NCBI RefSeq assembly: GCF_002802875.1
Contig: NZ_PEBI01000004.1
Location: forward strand, 186,001 to 250,000
Length of the DNA: 64,000 bases
DNA from: Bifidobacterium primatium
Lineage (GTDB): Bacteria > Actinomycetota > Actinomycetes > Actinomycetales > Bifidobacteriaceae
Direction: 5' to 3'
The notes beneath the pieces are model-generated. The model searched no databases. It saw nothing but the letters and a program-made list of their open reading frames with translations, and was not told the origin of the DNA. Below are positions 9,244 to 18,594 of the stretch, piece after piece; position 1 is the stretch's first letter; every line of letters begins with the position of its first letter. Made by a program: the position numbers and the translations under genes.

Positions 9244-9393
9244 TCAGTTCTTGAGCCGATCAAGTTCGTCGCCGAGAGTGCGCAGGATGTCGCGGTAGGC
9301 CACGATCTGGGCGTCATAGTCGGCGGCGTCGATCTCGCCGAGAACGGGAAAACGATCGGCGAGATCGGCGCCGGTATCAATGCTGTCGTTCAT
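9244..9393 (-). CDS. Small conserved-looking protein (49 aa) between HAD phosphatase and tlyA
   Basis: A 50-codon frame beginning MNDSIDTGADLADRF and ending GDELDRLKN, stop TGA at 9244-9246. It fills the 175-bp gap exactly between two co-oriented genes. Composition is acidic and helix-friendly, with no signal or membrane segment. Similar-sized genes sit at this position in other actinobacterial tlyA operons, from general knowledge; function unknown. The tight operon fit (10 bp to tlyA, 15 bp from the upstream stop) and normal codon use support it being real. Confidence 0.7.
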   Translation of the reverse strand: MNDSIDTGADLADRFPVLGEIDAADYDAQIVAYRDILRTLGDELDRLKN

Positions 9394-9408
9394 GGATCGC
9401 ATCGTCCG

Positions 9409-10482
9409 TCAGATGTCGAAATCGGGAAGGACGATGGCGCCGGTGTCGATGCCGCGGTCGGCGGCCTGCCACATCGTGCAGCAGGCGGCGCGCAGCGCGT
9501 CGAGCGCCGACGGCGCCTCGACGTCGCCCTGCGACGCCACATGCAGTTCGCCGCCGTCGATCCATGCGCTGGCCCGGCCGCAGGCGTATCCTCCCTCGGG
9601 AAGCGGCGCCGGAGCCGGATGCGCCTCGTTGAGACCGCGCAGGTCCTTGGCGATGTACGTGGGGCGCAGGATCGGCTCGGCGAGCATGATGCCCCTGGGG
9701 TCGGCGACGCCGGTGAGCACGACGAGCGAATCATAGCCGCCGCGGTTGCCCGCCTCGATGTCGGTGTCGAGACGGTCGCCGATCGCGAGGCACTGCTCCT
9801 TGGCCACGGGTTCGGCGGCCTTGCCCTGCGCGCTCTGCGCGTCGGCCACGAGCTGCCGGGCCTCGTCGTACATGGCGGATTCGGGCTTGCCGGCCGAGCC
9901 GAGGGGCTGACGGCCCACGGCCTCAATGACGGCGTTCACCAGCGATCCGCAGCCGGGGGCGATGCCCAGTTCGCGCGGAATCGTCAGGTCGCGGTTGGTC
10001 ACGAAGAACCTGGCTCCCCGCTGTGCGGCGTATGCCACGGCGGCGAGCTCGTTCCACGTGATCTCGGGATACCAGCCCTGGATGACGGCCTCCGGCCCAT
10101 CCTCCACGCTATCCACCAGGGTGAGGCCGGCCTTGGCGACCTCCTCGCGCAGATGCGGGGCGCCGGCCGCCAGCACCTTGGTGCCGGCGGGAACGTGATG
10201 GGCGACCATGCGGGCGGCCACCACGGACGAGGTGATGACCTGCCAGGGTTCGACGTTCAGTCCGAAGCCGCGCAGCTGTTCGGCGACGACGGACTGGAAT
10301 CGCGAGGAGTTGTTCGTCGTGTACTCCATCGCCATGCCGGATGATTCGGCTTGGGCGATGGAGTCGGCGGCATGCTCCACCGGGTTCTTGCCGCGGTAGA
10401 CCACGCCGTCAAGGTCGAGTAGCGCCAGACGGTACGCCTGGCTCAGGGGCCGGTCGGAGCCTTTGAGGTATGCGCCGGTCAT
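9409..10482 (-). CDS. HAD-superfamily phosphatase, NagD/phosphoglycolate phosphatase type
   Basis: 357 residues. HAD motif I is DLDGVVYRG near residue 23 (Asp nucleophile and acid/base Asp two residues on). Motif II lies in EYTTNNSSR (residues 53-61), typical of the NagD/PGP group, and motif IV is CLAIGDRLDTDIEAGNRGG. A cap domain separates them. The last 80 residues form a C-terminal extension seen in actinobacterial members. Substrate cannot be set from sequence: phosphoglycolate, pyridoxal phosphate or sugar phosphates are all possible. The start overlaps the upstream stop by one base (TAATG). Confidence 0.88.
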   Translation of the reverse strand: MTGAYLKGSDRPLSQAYRLALLDLDGVVYRGKNPVEHAADSIAQAESSGMAMEYTTNNSSRFQSVVAEQLRGFGLNVEPWQVITSSVVAARMVAHHVPAGTKVLAAGAPHLREEVAKAGLTLVDSVEDGPEAVIQGWYPEITWNELAAVAYAAQRGARFFVTNRDLTIPRELGIAPGCGSLVNAVIEAVGRQPLGSAGKPESAMYDEARQLVADAQSAQGKAAEPVAKEQCLAIGDRLDTDIEAGNRGGYDSLVVLTGVADPRGIMLAEPILRPTYIAKDLRGLNEAHPAPAPLPEGGYACGRASAWIDGGELHVASQGDVEAPSALDALRAACCTMWQAADRGIDTGAIVLPDFDI

Positions 10483-12359
10483 TACTCGGCCTGCTCCTCG
10501 GCTTCGACGGAATCATCGGCTTCATCGGAATCGTCGGACTTCGCATCCTCAGCGGGTTCGGTACCCTCCTCGGCCGGCTCGCCGTCCGTGGATTCGGCTT
10601 CGGACTCGGCCTCAGCTTCGGTCTCGGGTTCCTCGGAACCGTCGGAATCGGCAGGCGCCGCCTCTTCGGCGTCCCCGGCCTCCTCGGTCTGCTCGCCTTC
10701 GGTCTCCGCGGCGCCTTCCTCGGAGTCCTCGGACTCTTCGGCGTCGGCATCCTCGGATTCGGCTTCATCGTCGTCGTCGGGGACGGACAGGTCGATGCCG
10801 AGACCTTCGAGCAGCTCGTCGTCGATGTCCTCGAGATCGTTGTCGATGATGGTGTCGTCATCCTCGTCATCGACTTCGGCGTACTCGTCCTCAAGACGGT
10901 CGACCAGACCGTCCAGGGCCAGGGACTCGTCGGTACGGCCGGCCTGCTCGAGGAAGTTCTGCTCGGCCTGCACGGCACGCATGCGGTATTCGCCGGAAAT
11001 GCCCTTGGAACGGCCGACGGTGTGCACGAGCTCGATGGCCTTGTCCCAGTTGCCGAGGTCGCCGTAGGCGCCGGCCACGACGAGGAACATCTCGGCCTTG
11101 GCCTCGCCGCGCAGAGCCCTGGCCTCATCGGAGGCGGCGAGCTCGATGGCCTTCTTCGGATTGCCCACGCCACGCTCGCAGTCGGCGATGAACGGTAGGT
11201 AGTCGAGGAAGCCGTTCATGCGGTAGGCGGTGCGGAACTCGCGCAGCGCGAGCTTGTAATCGCCCTGACGGTATGCGATCAGCGCCAGCACCTCACGGGT
11301 CATGTCGATGCGGGAGGCCTGTCGGGCGATCCACTTCGCGTGTTCGAGCGCCTCTTCGGGATGCTCCTCCTCCAGCGTGTAGGCCGCGAGCATGTGCAGA
11401 CCGATGTTCTCGGCGTGCTCCTTGCTCAGACCGCGCAGACGCTCACGTTCATCGGTCGACAGCATCGACCATTCCAGGCCCTTCGGCATCTTCGGCTCAT
11501 CGGGGCGGCGGTGCGTGTACGGGTTCTGCGACGGGTAGCTCACCGTGCCGTCGGAATTGCGACGGCCGTCCTGATAGAAGCCATGCGATCCCTTGCCGCT
11601 GCGCTCATAGCGATTGTTGCGGCGGTCGTCGCGATGGAAGTCGCGACGGTTCTCGCGAATCTCTCCCTGACCGTCGAAACGATGCTCCTGATGCTCGCCG
11701 TCACGCTCGTAACGCGGATTGCGTGGCTTGTCGTCGAAGGAGCGGCGCGGCTTGCGATCGAAGTCACGACCGCCACGACGGTCGTCACGATCGAACCTGC
11801 GTCCGCCCTTGTCGTAGCCGCCGTCATTGCCGCGGCGATCGCCACGACGGTCGTCGAAGCGGCGCTTGCCGCCACGGTCATCGAAACGACGGTTGTCGCG
11901 ACGATCATCACGACGCCCCTCGAAACGACGTTCGCCATCGCGACGCTCGCCGTCCTTGTGGAAGTCCCTGCGCTCTCCGTCGCGGTTGTCGCGGCGGTCG
12001 TCACGACGGAAGCCGCGTCGATCGCCGTCGCGGTGGAACCTGCCGCCGTTGCCGCGGAAGCCCTGACGGTCGCCTCGGCGGAAGCCGCCGTGCTGGCCGT
12101 TTTCGCGACGCTGTCCCTCACCGTGCTCGCCGTCGCGGCGCGGGGCGTCGCCGTCCCTACGGAAGTCGCGGTCCTTGTGGAACTCGCCGTCGCGGTGGAA
12201 GCGCCTGCCCCCGTTGCCGCCGCCGCGGTGGCCGAAGCCGCCGCGTCCCTGGCCGCCGCGGCGTGGACCGTAGGACTTGCCGCCGCGGTTGCCGTTGCCA
12301 TAGCCGCCGGAACGTCCCGAACGGTTTCCTGAACGATTGCCGGAATTCTCAGCGCTCAT
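10482..12359 (-). CDS. RG-rich / TPR-like / acidic-tail protein, probably RNA-associated
   Basis: 625 residues in three parts. Residues 1 to about 280 are low complexity: GNR, RGG, RDD and RRD repeats, strongly basic, like RGG-type RNA-binding regions. Residues about 285-490 form alpha-helical TPR-like pairs ([63 protein letters not shown]). The last 130 residues are almost all Glu, Asp, Ala and Ser. Basic head and acid tail could fold back on each other. It sits between tyrS (4-bp overlap) and the HAD phosphatase (1-bp overlap). Bifidobacterial equivalents are annotated as TPR or hypothetical proteins; an RNA or ribosome role is inference. Confidence 0.8.
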   Translation of the reverse strand: MSAENSGNRSGNRSGRSGGYGNGNRGGKSYGPRRGGQGRGGFGHRGGGNGGRRFHRDGEFHKDRDFRRDGDAPRRDGEHGEGQRRENGQHGGFRRGDRQGFRGNGGRFHRDGDRRGFRRDDRRDNRDGERRDFHKDGERRDGERRFEGRRDDRRDNRRFDDRGGKRRFDDRRGDRRGNDGGYDKGGRRFDRDDRRGGRDFDRKPRRSFDDKPRNPRYERDGEHQEHRFDGQGEIRENRRDFHRDDRRNNRYERSGKGSHGFYQDGRRNSDGTVSYPSQNPYTHRRPDEPKMPKGLEWSMLSTDERERLRGLSKEHAENIGLHMLAAYTLEEEHPEEALEHAKWIARQASRIDMTREVLALIAYRQGDYKLALREFRTAYRMNGFLDYLPFIADCERGVGNPKKAIELAASDEARALRGEAKAEMFLVVAGAYGDLGNWDKAIELVHTVGRSKGISGEYRMRAVQAEQNFLEQAGRTDESLALDGLVDRLEDEYAEVDDEDDDTIIDNDLEDIDDELLEGLGIDLSVPDDDDEAESEDADAEESEDSEEGAAETEGEQTEEAGDAEEAAPADSDGSEEPETEAEAESEAESTDGEPAEEGTEPAEDAKSDDSDEADDSVEAEEQAE

Positions 12360-13669
12360 CGAGTCTCCTCCAATGCTGCCAGCGACTTCTTGCCGCGGCG
12401 GATCAATACGAATCGGTCATGCAGAAAATCTTCTGCGGTAAGGGTCTGTTCCTGGTCCTCCACACGCGCATTGTTCACGTACACGCCGCCGGACTTGATG
12501 GCGCGACGCGCCTCCGAAGCGAACTTGAACAGTCCGGCCGCCGCGGCCGCGTCGATGATGCGGTCGCCGGCCTTGGCCCGGGCGAACGTGCCGTCGGCCT
12601 GCTTGAGGCCCCCGAGCGCGGATTCGAGCGTGTCCTCGTCGATGGAGCCGAGGTCGCCGCCACGGCCGAACAGGGCGGCGGCCGCGTCGATGGCCTGCTG
12701 CGTGGCCTGCTCGCCATGCACGTAGCTGGTGACCTCCCAGGCGAGGGTCCTCTGCGCCTCGCGACGGCCCGGGTTCTCCTCCACCTCGGCGGCGAGACGC
12801 TCGATCTCGCTCTTCGGCAGGAAGGTGAACGCCTTGAGCAGCTTCACCACCTGGTCGTCGGGCTGGTTGAACCAGAACTGGTAGAACTTGTACGGGCTGA
12901 GCATGGTCGGGTCGAGCCACATGGCGTTGCCCTCCGACTTGCCGAACTTCTTGCCCTGGCTGTCGGTGATGATCGGGCTGGTGAACACGTTCACGCTCTC
13001 GCCGCGCACCTTGCGAATCAGGTCGAGACCGGAGGTGAGGTTGCCCCACTGGTCGGAGCCGCCGAGCTCCAGCACGCAGTGGTATTCGTCGAACAGGTGC
13101 AGGAAGTCGTTGCCCTGCAGCACCTGGTAGCTGAACTCGGTGAAGGAGATGCCCTCCTCGGAGTTCAGACGGCGGGCGACGGTGTCCTTGGCCAGCATGG
13201 TGCCCATGCGGAAGTTCTTGCCGACGTCGCGCAGGAAGTCGATGACCGACATCTGCGCGGTCCAGTCGTAGTTGCTCACGAAGCGCACCGGGTTGTCGCC
13301 GTCGGCCTCAAGGAACCGGCTGATCTGCACGCGCAGCTTCTCGGCCCACTGGGCCACGGTCTCCTTGGGGTTGAGCGTGCGCTCGCCCGACTGGCGAGGG
13401 TCGCCGATCAGACCGGTGGCGCCACCGACCAGGGCGATGGGATGGTGTCCGGCTGCCTGCAGGTGCCTCATGTTGATGAGCTGCACGAGGTTGCCGATGT
13501 GCAGGGAGGCCGCCGTGGGGTCGAAGCCGCAGTAATAGGTGATGGGATCGCCGTCCAGCGCTTCGGCAAGCTGCTCTTTGTCAGTGGACTGATTGACCAG
13601 ACCGCGCCATTCGAGCTCTTCGAGAAGAGAATCGAACCCCGCTTCCTTGTAACTTCTGACCTGAGACAT
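12356..13669 (-). CDS. tyrS: Tyrosyl-tRNA synthetase
   Basis: 437 residues, class I synthetase that charges tRNA-Tyr. The HIGH-type motif is HIGN (in [13 protein letters not shown]), tyrosine-binding residues lie in [13 protein letters not shown] and [12 protein letters not shown], and the KMSKS-type motif is KFGKS. The C-terminal 70 residues form an S4-like tRNA-binding domain ([14 protein letters not shown]). I start at [15 protein letters not shown] because an AGGGA site lies just upstream; an earlier in-frame start adds 32 residues with no family match. Its stop overlaps the next gene by ATGA. Confidence 0.96.
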   Translation of the reverse strand: MSQVRSYKEAGFDSLLEELEWRGLVNQSTDKEQLAEALDGDPITYYCGFDPTAASLHIGNLVQLINMRHLQAAGHHPIALVGGATGLIGDPRQSGERTLNPKETVAQWAEKLRVQISRFLEADGDNPVRFVSNYDWTAQMSVIDFLRDVGKNFRMGTMLAKDTVARRLNSEEGISFTEFSYQVLQGNDFLHLFDEYHCVLELGGSDQWGNLTSGLDLIRKVRGESVNVFTSPIITDSQGKKFGKSEGNAMWLDPTMLSPYKFYQFWFNQPDDQVVKLLKAFTFLPKSEIERLAAEVEENPGRREAQRTLAWEVTSYVHGEQATQQAIDAAAALFGRGGDLGSIDEDTLESALGGLKQADGTFARAKAGDRIIDAAAAAGLFKFASEARRAIKSGGVYVNNARVEDQEQTLTAEDFLHDRFVLIRRGKKSLAALEETR

Positions 13670-13777
13670 GTGTTCCCTGTCACTCCCTGTTGAATTGGTG
13701 AAAATGCGCATATTCGCATCCATCAGTTTGACAGTAGAGTATGACAAGCACGGGCGGGCCGGCATCTGTCGGAGCGG

Positions 13778-14104
13778 CTACTCTTCGCGGTCGGCGAGAT
13801 AGCGTTCGTAGGCCTCGAAGCCGCCGGTGAGGTTGACGGCATCGTATCCGCGGTCGGCGAGGATCTCGGCGACCTCCTCGCTCCAGCTGCCCTCGCGGCA
13901 GTACACCACGACCGGCTTGTCCTTGGGCACGTTGCGCAGTACGTGCGGCAGCGGGTCGAACGGCACGTTCAATGCGCCGGGAATGCCGTGTGCCGCCACC
14001 TCGTGCGGCTCGCGCAGATCGAGCAGCGTGACCGAGGAATAGTCGAGCCCGGCGAATTCCTCGGGCGTCATCTGCCTCACTTCGATCTCGTCGTCATCGA
14101 ACAT
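13778..14104 (-). CDS. Single-domain rhodanese-like sulfurtransferase
   Basis: 108 residues forming one rhodanese fold: MTPEEFAGL, LLDLREPHEVAAHGIPGALNVPF, then the active-site loop VVYCREGSWSEEVAE with the catalytic Cys. The loop CREGSWS has the length of persulfide-carrying rhodaneses. It lies downstream of the ThiF/MoeB gene in the same orientation and close to thiS and thiG, so it could supply sulfur for the ThiS thiocarboxylate; this role is inferred from context. Confidence 0.88.
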   Translation of the reverse strand: MFDDDEIEVRQMTPEEFAGLDYSSVTLLDLREPHEVAAHGIPGALNVPFDPLPHVLRNVPKDKPVVVYCREGSWSEEVAEILADRGYDAVNLTGGFEAYERYLADREE

Positions 14105-14188
14105 GGTGTTCCCCTTTTCCCTTCTTCTTCATGAATCGTCTCCTCGCCGTATCGTCGTCCGCGCTCCGGCTGCGTCCGGCCGTGCCGG

Positions 14189-15037
14189 TCAGACCGCGCA
14201 CGCCGGCTGGATGTAGTTGTCCGGCTCGAGCGCGGTGATCGTGGGATGCTCGCCGCATACCGGGCAGTCGGGCTCATGCCTGGGCAGCGGCACGGTGCGG
14301 ATGTTCATGGTGAGCAGGTCCACGGTGAGCATGCGCGCCGTCAGGAGGTCTCCGGCGCCGGTGATCATCTTCACCGCCTCCACGGCCTGCAGACTGCCGA
14401 CGACGCCGACCGCCGCGCCGAGCACGCCGGCCTCACGGCAGGTGGGCACCTCGCCGGCCGCGGGCATCTCGCGGAAGATGCAGCGGTAGCAGGGGCCCTC
14501 GCCGGGCACATAGGTCATGAGCTGGCCGGCGAAACGCACCACGCCGCCGTGGATGAACGGCTTGCCGGCGAGCACGCAGGCGTCGTTGATGAGGAATTTC
14601 GCGGCGAAGTTGTCGGTGGCGTCGATCACGAGATCGTAGCCGTCGATGATGTCCGCGGCATTGTCGGCGGTGAACAGCGTCCCATGCACGTTCACCTTCA
14701 CGTCGGGGTTGAGCCGATTGATGCTCAGCTTCGCGGATTCGGCCTTCGGCATGCCGACGCGGTCGTCGTCGTGGATGATCTGGCGTTGCAGGTTGCTGAC
14801 GTCCACCACGTCGTCGTCCACGATGCCGATCGTGCCGACGCCGGCCGCGGCGAGATACAGCGCGACCGGCGATCCGAGACCTCCCGCGCCGATGATGAGC
14901 ACCTTCGCCGCAAGCAGACGCTTCTGCCCACGCACGCCGACGCCCTTGAGAATCAGATGCCGGGCATAGCGTTCGAGCTGGTCGTCCGAAAGCGTGATGC
15001 GGGGCTTCGGCGAGCCCGTCTGCTGCGATTCGGTCAT
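14189..15037 (-). CDS. thiF: ThiF/MoeB/HesA-family adenylyltransferase
   Basis: 282 residues. The N-terminal ERYARHLILKGVGVRGQKRL and nucleotide-binding IIGAGGLGSPVALYLAAAG are family hallmarks. DATDNFAAKFLINDAC follows, and two CxxC pairs (CYRC, CPVC) would bind zinc. The enzyme adenylates the C-terminal Gly of a small sulfur carrier (ThiS or MoaD). Since thiS and thiG lie about 700 bp away and no molybdopterin gene is visible, thiamine thiazole synthesis is the likely role, but MoeB activity cannot be excluded. It is divergent from thiSG. Confidence 0.85.
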   Translation of the reverse strand: MTESQQTGSPKPRITLSDDQLERYARHLILKGVGVRGQKRLLAAKVLIIGAGGLGSPVALYLAAAGVGTIGIVDDDVVDVSNLQRQIIHDDDRVGMPKAESAKLSINRLNPDVKVNVHGTLFTADNAADIIDGYDLVIDATDNFAAKFLINDACVLAGKPFIHGGVVRFAGQLMTYVPGEGPCYRCIFREMPAAGEVPTCREAGVLGAAVGVVGSLQAVEAVKMITGAGDLLTARMLTVDLLTMNIRTVPLPRHEPDCPVCGEHPTITALEPDNYIQPACAV

Positions 15038-15122
15038 TGGTGCCGTCCTTTCTGGCCAATTCGATTGTTCATCATCTTGGGTTCAAGGCTGGACGGCGAA
15101 TCGGAGACCCGCCCCCTTGCGG

Positions 15123-15449
15123 CTACGCCCTGGCCAGCTGCACGGCGGTGCCGGATGCGGTGACCATGAGCATGTTGCCGCCCTCGCCAAGCACCTCGTA
15201 GTCGATGTCGACGCCGACCACGGCGTGTGCGCCCAGGGCCGCGGCACGCTCCTGCATTTCGGCGAGCGCACCCTCGCGCGCCTTGACGAGCTCGTCCTCG
15301 TAGCCCTGGCTGCGGCCGCCGAACACGTTGCGCAGTCCGGCGCCGATGTCCTTGAGGAAGTTGACTCCGGAGACGACCTCGCCGAATACGATGCCGTAGT
15401 AGCCGGTGATGGCGTATCCCTCGACGGTGGGTGTGGTGGTGACGATCAT
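15123..15449 (-). CDS. YbjQ/UPF0145 family protein
   Basis: 108 residues beginning [21 protein letters not shown], the conserved opening of this family. It continues [25 protein letters not shown], then a helix rich in Glu and Ala and [12 protein letters not shown]. Family members assemble into rings and are often labelled heavy-metal-binding, but the function is not settled. GGAGGGG lies 7 nt before the ATG, which fixes the start. Monocistronic, between ThiF/MoeB and the thiS leader. Confidence 0.9.
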   Translation of the reverse strand: MIVTTTPTVEGYAITGYYGIVFGEVVSGVNFLKDIGAGLRNVFGGRSQGYEDELVKAREGALAEMQERAAALGAHAVVGVDIDYEVLGEGGNMLMVTASGTAVQLARA

Positions 15450-15590
15450 GATGCTTCCCCTCCTTGGGATCTCGGCACGAACCCGTTTTCGCGGCCGATG
15501 TGGTTCCATCTTCGCATACGGGTGTCGTGCACGCGCCCCGCGAAACGCGAAACACCGGTCTGGGTGGACAGGTACGCTGAATATGACCGG

Positions 15591-15687
15591 AGATAACGGA
15601 TTATCGACGATAACCGAATACAGAATGATTGGGTTCATGAAGGGGCGCACCACCACGGGTACGGCTTGCTTTCGTGCGCCCTTTTTT
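15591..15687 (+). terminator. Palindrome and hairpin terminator in the leader ahead of thiS
   Basis: A perfect stem GGGCGCAC (15643) / GTGCGCCC (15681) is followed directly by six T residues on the plus strand, 46 nt before the thiS start. No gene ends upstream on this strand, so it looks like an attenuator in the thiSG leader. Just before it is the palindrome TTATCGACGATAA (15601-15613) within GATAACGGATTATCGACG. I looked for, and did not find, TPP aptamer motifs here. Confidence 0.6.
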
Positions 15688-15733
15688 CATACTGTGCGTC
15701 TTTCATATTTGGAGTCTCATAATCGGAGGATAT

Positions 15734-15928
15734 ATGCAGGTCAATGGCGAACAGGTCACGTTGGAGAAGCCGCTGAGCGTGTCCGACTATCTTGCCGAGC
15801 ACGGATATCGTGCCGAGCGTGTTGCGGTGGAGCTCAACGGAGCCATCGTGCCGCGCGGCAAGCGAGAGGAGGCCATGCTCGACGATCGGTCCGTGATGGA
15901 GATCGTCCAGTTCGTTCAGGGCGGCTGA
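15734..15928 (+). CDS. thiS: Sulfur carrier protein ThiS
   Basis: 64 residues with a ubiquitin-like fold signature: [22 protein letters not shown], then [13 protein letters not shown], ending VQFVQGG. The C-terminal Gly-Gly is the site adenylated by ThiF and converted to a thiocarboxylate, which ThiG uses as sulfur donor. The start is the ATG 5 nt after GGAGGA. It is followed by thiG after 40 bp in the same orientation. It lies behind a terminator-like leader hairpin. Confidence 0.92.
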   Translation: MQVNGEQVTLEKPLSVSDYLAEHGYRAERVAVELNGAIVPRGKREEAMLDDRSVMEIVQFVQGG

Positions 15929-15968
15929 GCCGTCAGGCAAATCGTCGTCAAGCAATCAAGGAGCAATC

Positions 15969-16835
15969 ATGATTCCCAATCCCGTAACCGAAGAGTCCGT
16001 AGCCAACACCCCTCTGCCGCCGCAGCCGGAGGTCACGAATCCGGTGGGCACGGCCGCGCCGGTGACGCCCGTCGTCGACAAGCCGCTGAATCTCGGCGGC
16101 CATGAGTTCGAGTCCCGGTTCATTCTGGGGTCCGGCCGCTACGATCTCAATCTCATCAAGGCCACGGTGGAGCATGCCGGCACGCAGATCGTGACGATGG
16201 CGCTGCGTCGCGCGCAGACCACGGAGAACAGCGTGCTCGACTACATTCCCGAGGGCATCACGCTGCTGCCGAACACGTCGGGCGCGCGCAACGCCGAGGA
16301 GGCGGTGCGCATCGCACGTCTGGCCCGCGAGGTGTGCCAGACCGATTTCGTGAAGGTCGAGATCGAGCATGAGACCAAGTATCTGCTGCCCGACAACGCG
16401 GAGACGATCCGTGCGACGGAGATGCTGGCGAAGGAGGGATTCGTGGTCATGCCGTACATGTTTCCCGATCCCATCGCAGCCCGTCAGCTCGAGGAGGCGG
16501 GCGCTGCGGCGGTAATGCCGCTCGGCTCGCTGATTGGCTCGAACATGGGACTGCGCATGCGCGACTTCATCCAGATCATCATCGCGAACGCGAACGTGCC
16601 GGTCATCATCGACGCGGGCATCGGCCGGCCGAGCCAGGCGTGCGAGGCGATGGAGATGGGCGCGGACGCGGTGATGGCGTACACCGCCGTGGCCAGCGCC
16701 GGCAACATCCCGCTGATGGCGAAGGCGTTCAAGGACGCGATCGCCGCCGGCCGTGCGGCCTATCTTTCGGGTCTTGGCAAGGTGACGGAGGGCCATGCCG
16801 TCCCCTCCAGCCCGACGACCGGCTATCTGCACTGA
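15969..16835 (+). CDS. thiG: Thiazole synthase ThiG
   Basis: 288 residues. It makes the thiazole phosphate of thiamine from deoxyxylulose phosphate, dehydroglycine and ThiS thiocarboxylate. A TIM barrel starts at about residue 40 ([20 protein letters not shown]). [17 protein letters not shown] is conserved, and [22 protein letters not shown] forms the phosphate-binding end. The 38-residue Pro- and Thr-rich N-terminal extension ([11 protein letters not shown] and on) is not part of the fold; the ATG follows AAGGAG, so it is probably translated. No thiH or thiO is visible in this window. Confidence 0.94.
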   Translation: MIPNPVTEESVANTPLPPQPEVTNPVGTAAPVTPVVDKPLNLGGHEFESRFILGSGRYDLNLIKATVEHAGTQIVTMALRRAQTTENSVLDYIPEGITLLPNTSGARNAEEAVRIARLAREVCQTDFVKVEIEHETKYLLPDNAETIRATEMLAKEGFVVMPYMFPDPIAARQLEEAGAAAVMPLGSLIGSNMGLRMRDFIQIIIANANVPVIIDAGIGRPSQACEAMEMGADAVMAYTAVASAGNIPLMAKAFKDAIAAGRAAYLSGLGKVTEGHAVPSSPTTGYLH

Positions 16836-16897
16836 TAACGGAATCGGCGATAATAAGGGAGACGGCACGCCGTAAGGCGTGACGGAGGAAGAGACCT

Positions 16898-16941
16898 GAG
16901 CCGAAGGATCCTTGTGATGGTCACGGGGACCTTCGGCTTTG
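16898..16941 (+). terminator. Terminator after thiG
   Basis: GCCGAAGGATCC and GGGACCTTCGGC form a stem of about 12 bp followed by TTTGT, 62 nt after the thiG stop. A second hairpin (TGTCATTCC/GGGATGACA, about 16940-16970) follows and may act for the convergent gene at 16977. Confidence 0.8.
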
Positions 16942-16976
16942 TCATTCCATGGCTCCGCCAGGGATGACAATGCACC

Positions 16977-17909
16977 CTACTTGCGCACCAGCTTCTCGCG
17001 GAGCTTCTTGATGAGGTCGCCGTATTCGTCGGACGTCATACGCGGGAAGGAGCTCAGCATTCGGCGCTGCTGGAAGTTCAGGGCCCCGAGCAGCTTGCCA
17101 TACAGCTTGGCCACGGGAACGGAGGGCACGGACGGCTTCGGCATGTTCTCCGTGAGGTTTTCGGAAAGCTCACGCACCTTGCCGGTGGCGGCGTCGCGAT
17201 ACGTCTGAAGACGACCGGCGGCCGCGTCGGTGTACTGCTGCAGCGCCTCGCTCACGTCAAGCAGACTGACGCCGTCGAACAGGTTGACGCCGTCGGCCAT
17301 CCTCTCCCTGCCCCGCTCGAGCACACGCGCGAATTCGGCGAGACGACGGTGGAATCCGCTGACGCCGACGACGGTGACGATGAAGTCGACGAGACACGCC
17401 ACGAAGAGCACCGAGACCAGGATGTGGAACGCCGTCGTGGGTATCATGTCGGTCCAATGTTCGACCCATGGCTGGGTGACGTCGACGATGATGATGCCGA
17501 ATACGCCGAAGACGATGGCTCCGATGAGACATACACGACCGTTGATGTTGAATCGGAAATGCGAATAATCCCACCATCTGGCATGGAATATCCTCTCCAT
17601 GGCCCACGAGGTCACGTATTCCAGTACGGATGCGCCCAACGCGCCGAGCATGAACATCACGGCCGGTGCGGCGGGGACGTCCTTGAGCGGGGTGAGCACG
17701 ACGATGGCGAGCGCCGCCCCGGCACCGTATATGGGGCAGAGCGGCCCGTTGAGGAATCCTCGGTTGACGGGTCGGCGCTCCTGCACGGAGACGAGGATGG
17801 ATTCGTACACCCAGCCGAGGAAGCTGTAGAACACCGCCCAGAGGAAGAGCCGTTCGAGGTACTGGATGCTGTCGAGGTACTGGATGTTATCAAGCAGTTC
17901 CGAGGCCAT
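16977..17909 (-). CDS. CmpB-family (putative ABC transporter type IV) integral membrane protein
   Basis: 310 residues. The N-terminal half has the family hallmarks FYSFLGWVYESILVSVQERRPVNRGFLNGPLCPIYG and WDYSHFRFNINGRVCLIG, with about five or six membrane segments up to residue 190. The C-terminal 120 residues are soluble, rich in Gln, Arg and Leu, and include LQTYRDAATGKVREL. PF06541-type proteins are labelled ABC_trans_CmpB, but real transport has not been shown as far as I know. It starts at MASELLDN, overlapping the HD gene's stop by 4 bp, so the two are probably co-translated. Confidence 0.85.
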   Translation of the reverse strand: MASELLDNIQYLDSIQYLERLFLWAVFYSFLGWVYESILVSVQERRPVNRGFLNGPLCPIYGAGAALAIVVLTPLKDVPAAPAVMFMLGALGASVLEYVTSWAMERIFHARWWDYSHFRFNINGRVCLIGAIVFGVFGIIIVDVTQPWVEHWTDMIPTTAFHILVSVLFVACLVDFIVTVVGVSGFHRRLAEFARVLERGRERMADGVNLFDGVSLLDVSEALQQYTDAAAGRLQTYRDAATGKVRELSENLTENMPKPSVPSVPVAKLYGKLLGALNFQQRRMLSSFPRMTSDEYGDLIKKLREKLVRK

Positions 17910-18445
17910 CACGCGGCTTTCTTCGTGCTGTCGGTGATGACGAGGCGTTCGGGCACGGGCGCGAGTGCGGGCTTGGAGAAGCGTGCCATGGAGAAGGTCT
18001 CGCGGGTGGCGCTGATCTTGTCGGCCATGGTGACGAGGTAGCCTTCGATGTAGCGCGGCGGTATGGGGGTGAGCGGGAACATGTGCCGCAGGATGGAATT
18101 GCGCTCCACAGGGTTGAGGTCGAAGTCCTCGAGCGCGTTGGTCAGGGCGCGGCGCGGGTGGGTGAATCCGTGGAGTTTGTGCGTGCCGTCGCCGTCGTAG
18201 TGCCAGTCGTAGAGGAAGTAGTCGTGCAGGAGCGCGGCGCGGACGAGCGATCGCAGGTCGATGAAGCGCCATAGGTGCAGTCGGTCGGCGAAGTAGACGG
18301 CGAGGCAGGCGACGCGTACGGAATGCTCGAACGTGGTGACGGCGCCATGCTGGTAGCAGTGCTTTTCGATGCGCATGCGCTCGTGTTCGAGCACATCGTG
18401 GCCGTATTCGTGTACGAGTTCGTGGATTCTCTGGCGTGCCAGCAC
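17909..18445 (-). CDS. HD-domain phosphohydrolase-like protein
   Basis: 178 residues with an HD signature: HCYQHGAVTTFEHSVRVACLAVYFADRL, then AALLHDYFLYDWH (the paired His-Asp) and a downstream TMADKISATRETF with another Asp. The arrangement fits metal-dependent phosphohydrolases of the small HD group; substrate unknown. Start is a GTG, with GGGGAGGGG at good distance upstream. It is upstream of and coupled to the CmpB-family gene, a pair seen together in gut Firmicutes and actinobacteria to my knowledge. Confidence 0.85.
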   Translation of the reverse strand: MLARQRIHELVHEYGHDVLEHERMRIEKHCYQHGAVTTFEHSVRVACLAVYFADRLHLWRFIDLRSLVRAALLHDYFLYDWHYDGDGTHKLHGFTHPRRALTNALEDFDLNPVERNSILRHMFPLTPIPPRYIEGYLVTMADKISATRETFSMARFSKPALAPVPERLVITDSTKKAA

Positions 18446-18468
18446 GATAAAGCCCCTCCCCGGGTCTG

Positions 18469-18505
18469 CAATCGGAATGACGATGGTATTTCGACATTCC
18501 GATTG
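18469..18505. promoter_or_regulatory. Inverted repeat upstream of the HD gene (candidate operator)
   Basis: CAATCGGAATG (18469-18479) and CATTCCGATTG (18495-18505) are perfect 11-bp arms with a 15-nt spacer, 24 bp upstream of the GTG start. It could be a regulator site or a leader hairpin. Confidence 0.5.
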
Positions 18506-18594
18506 TAGACGATGGGTTTTGCTGGCGTATTCATCCCCGCGGATGATTCGATGCGGGATGATTCATATCATGCGGTTTCGCGGGGACGGTACCG

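Noticed and set aside
11340-12332. Ala/Thr/Val-rich frame opposite the RG-rich protein
   Set aside because: Product of the repetitive codons of the real gene read backwards.
15560-15733. Possible TPP riboswitch before thiS
   Set aside because: None of the conserved aptamer strings (CTGAGA, ACCTG, GATAATGCC-type) occurs; only a terminator hairpin and a palindrome are present.
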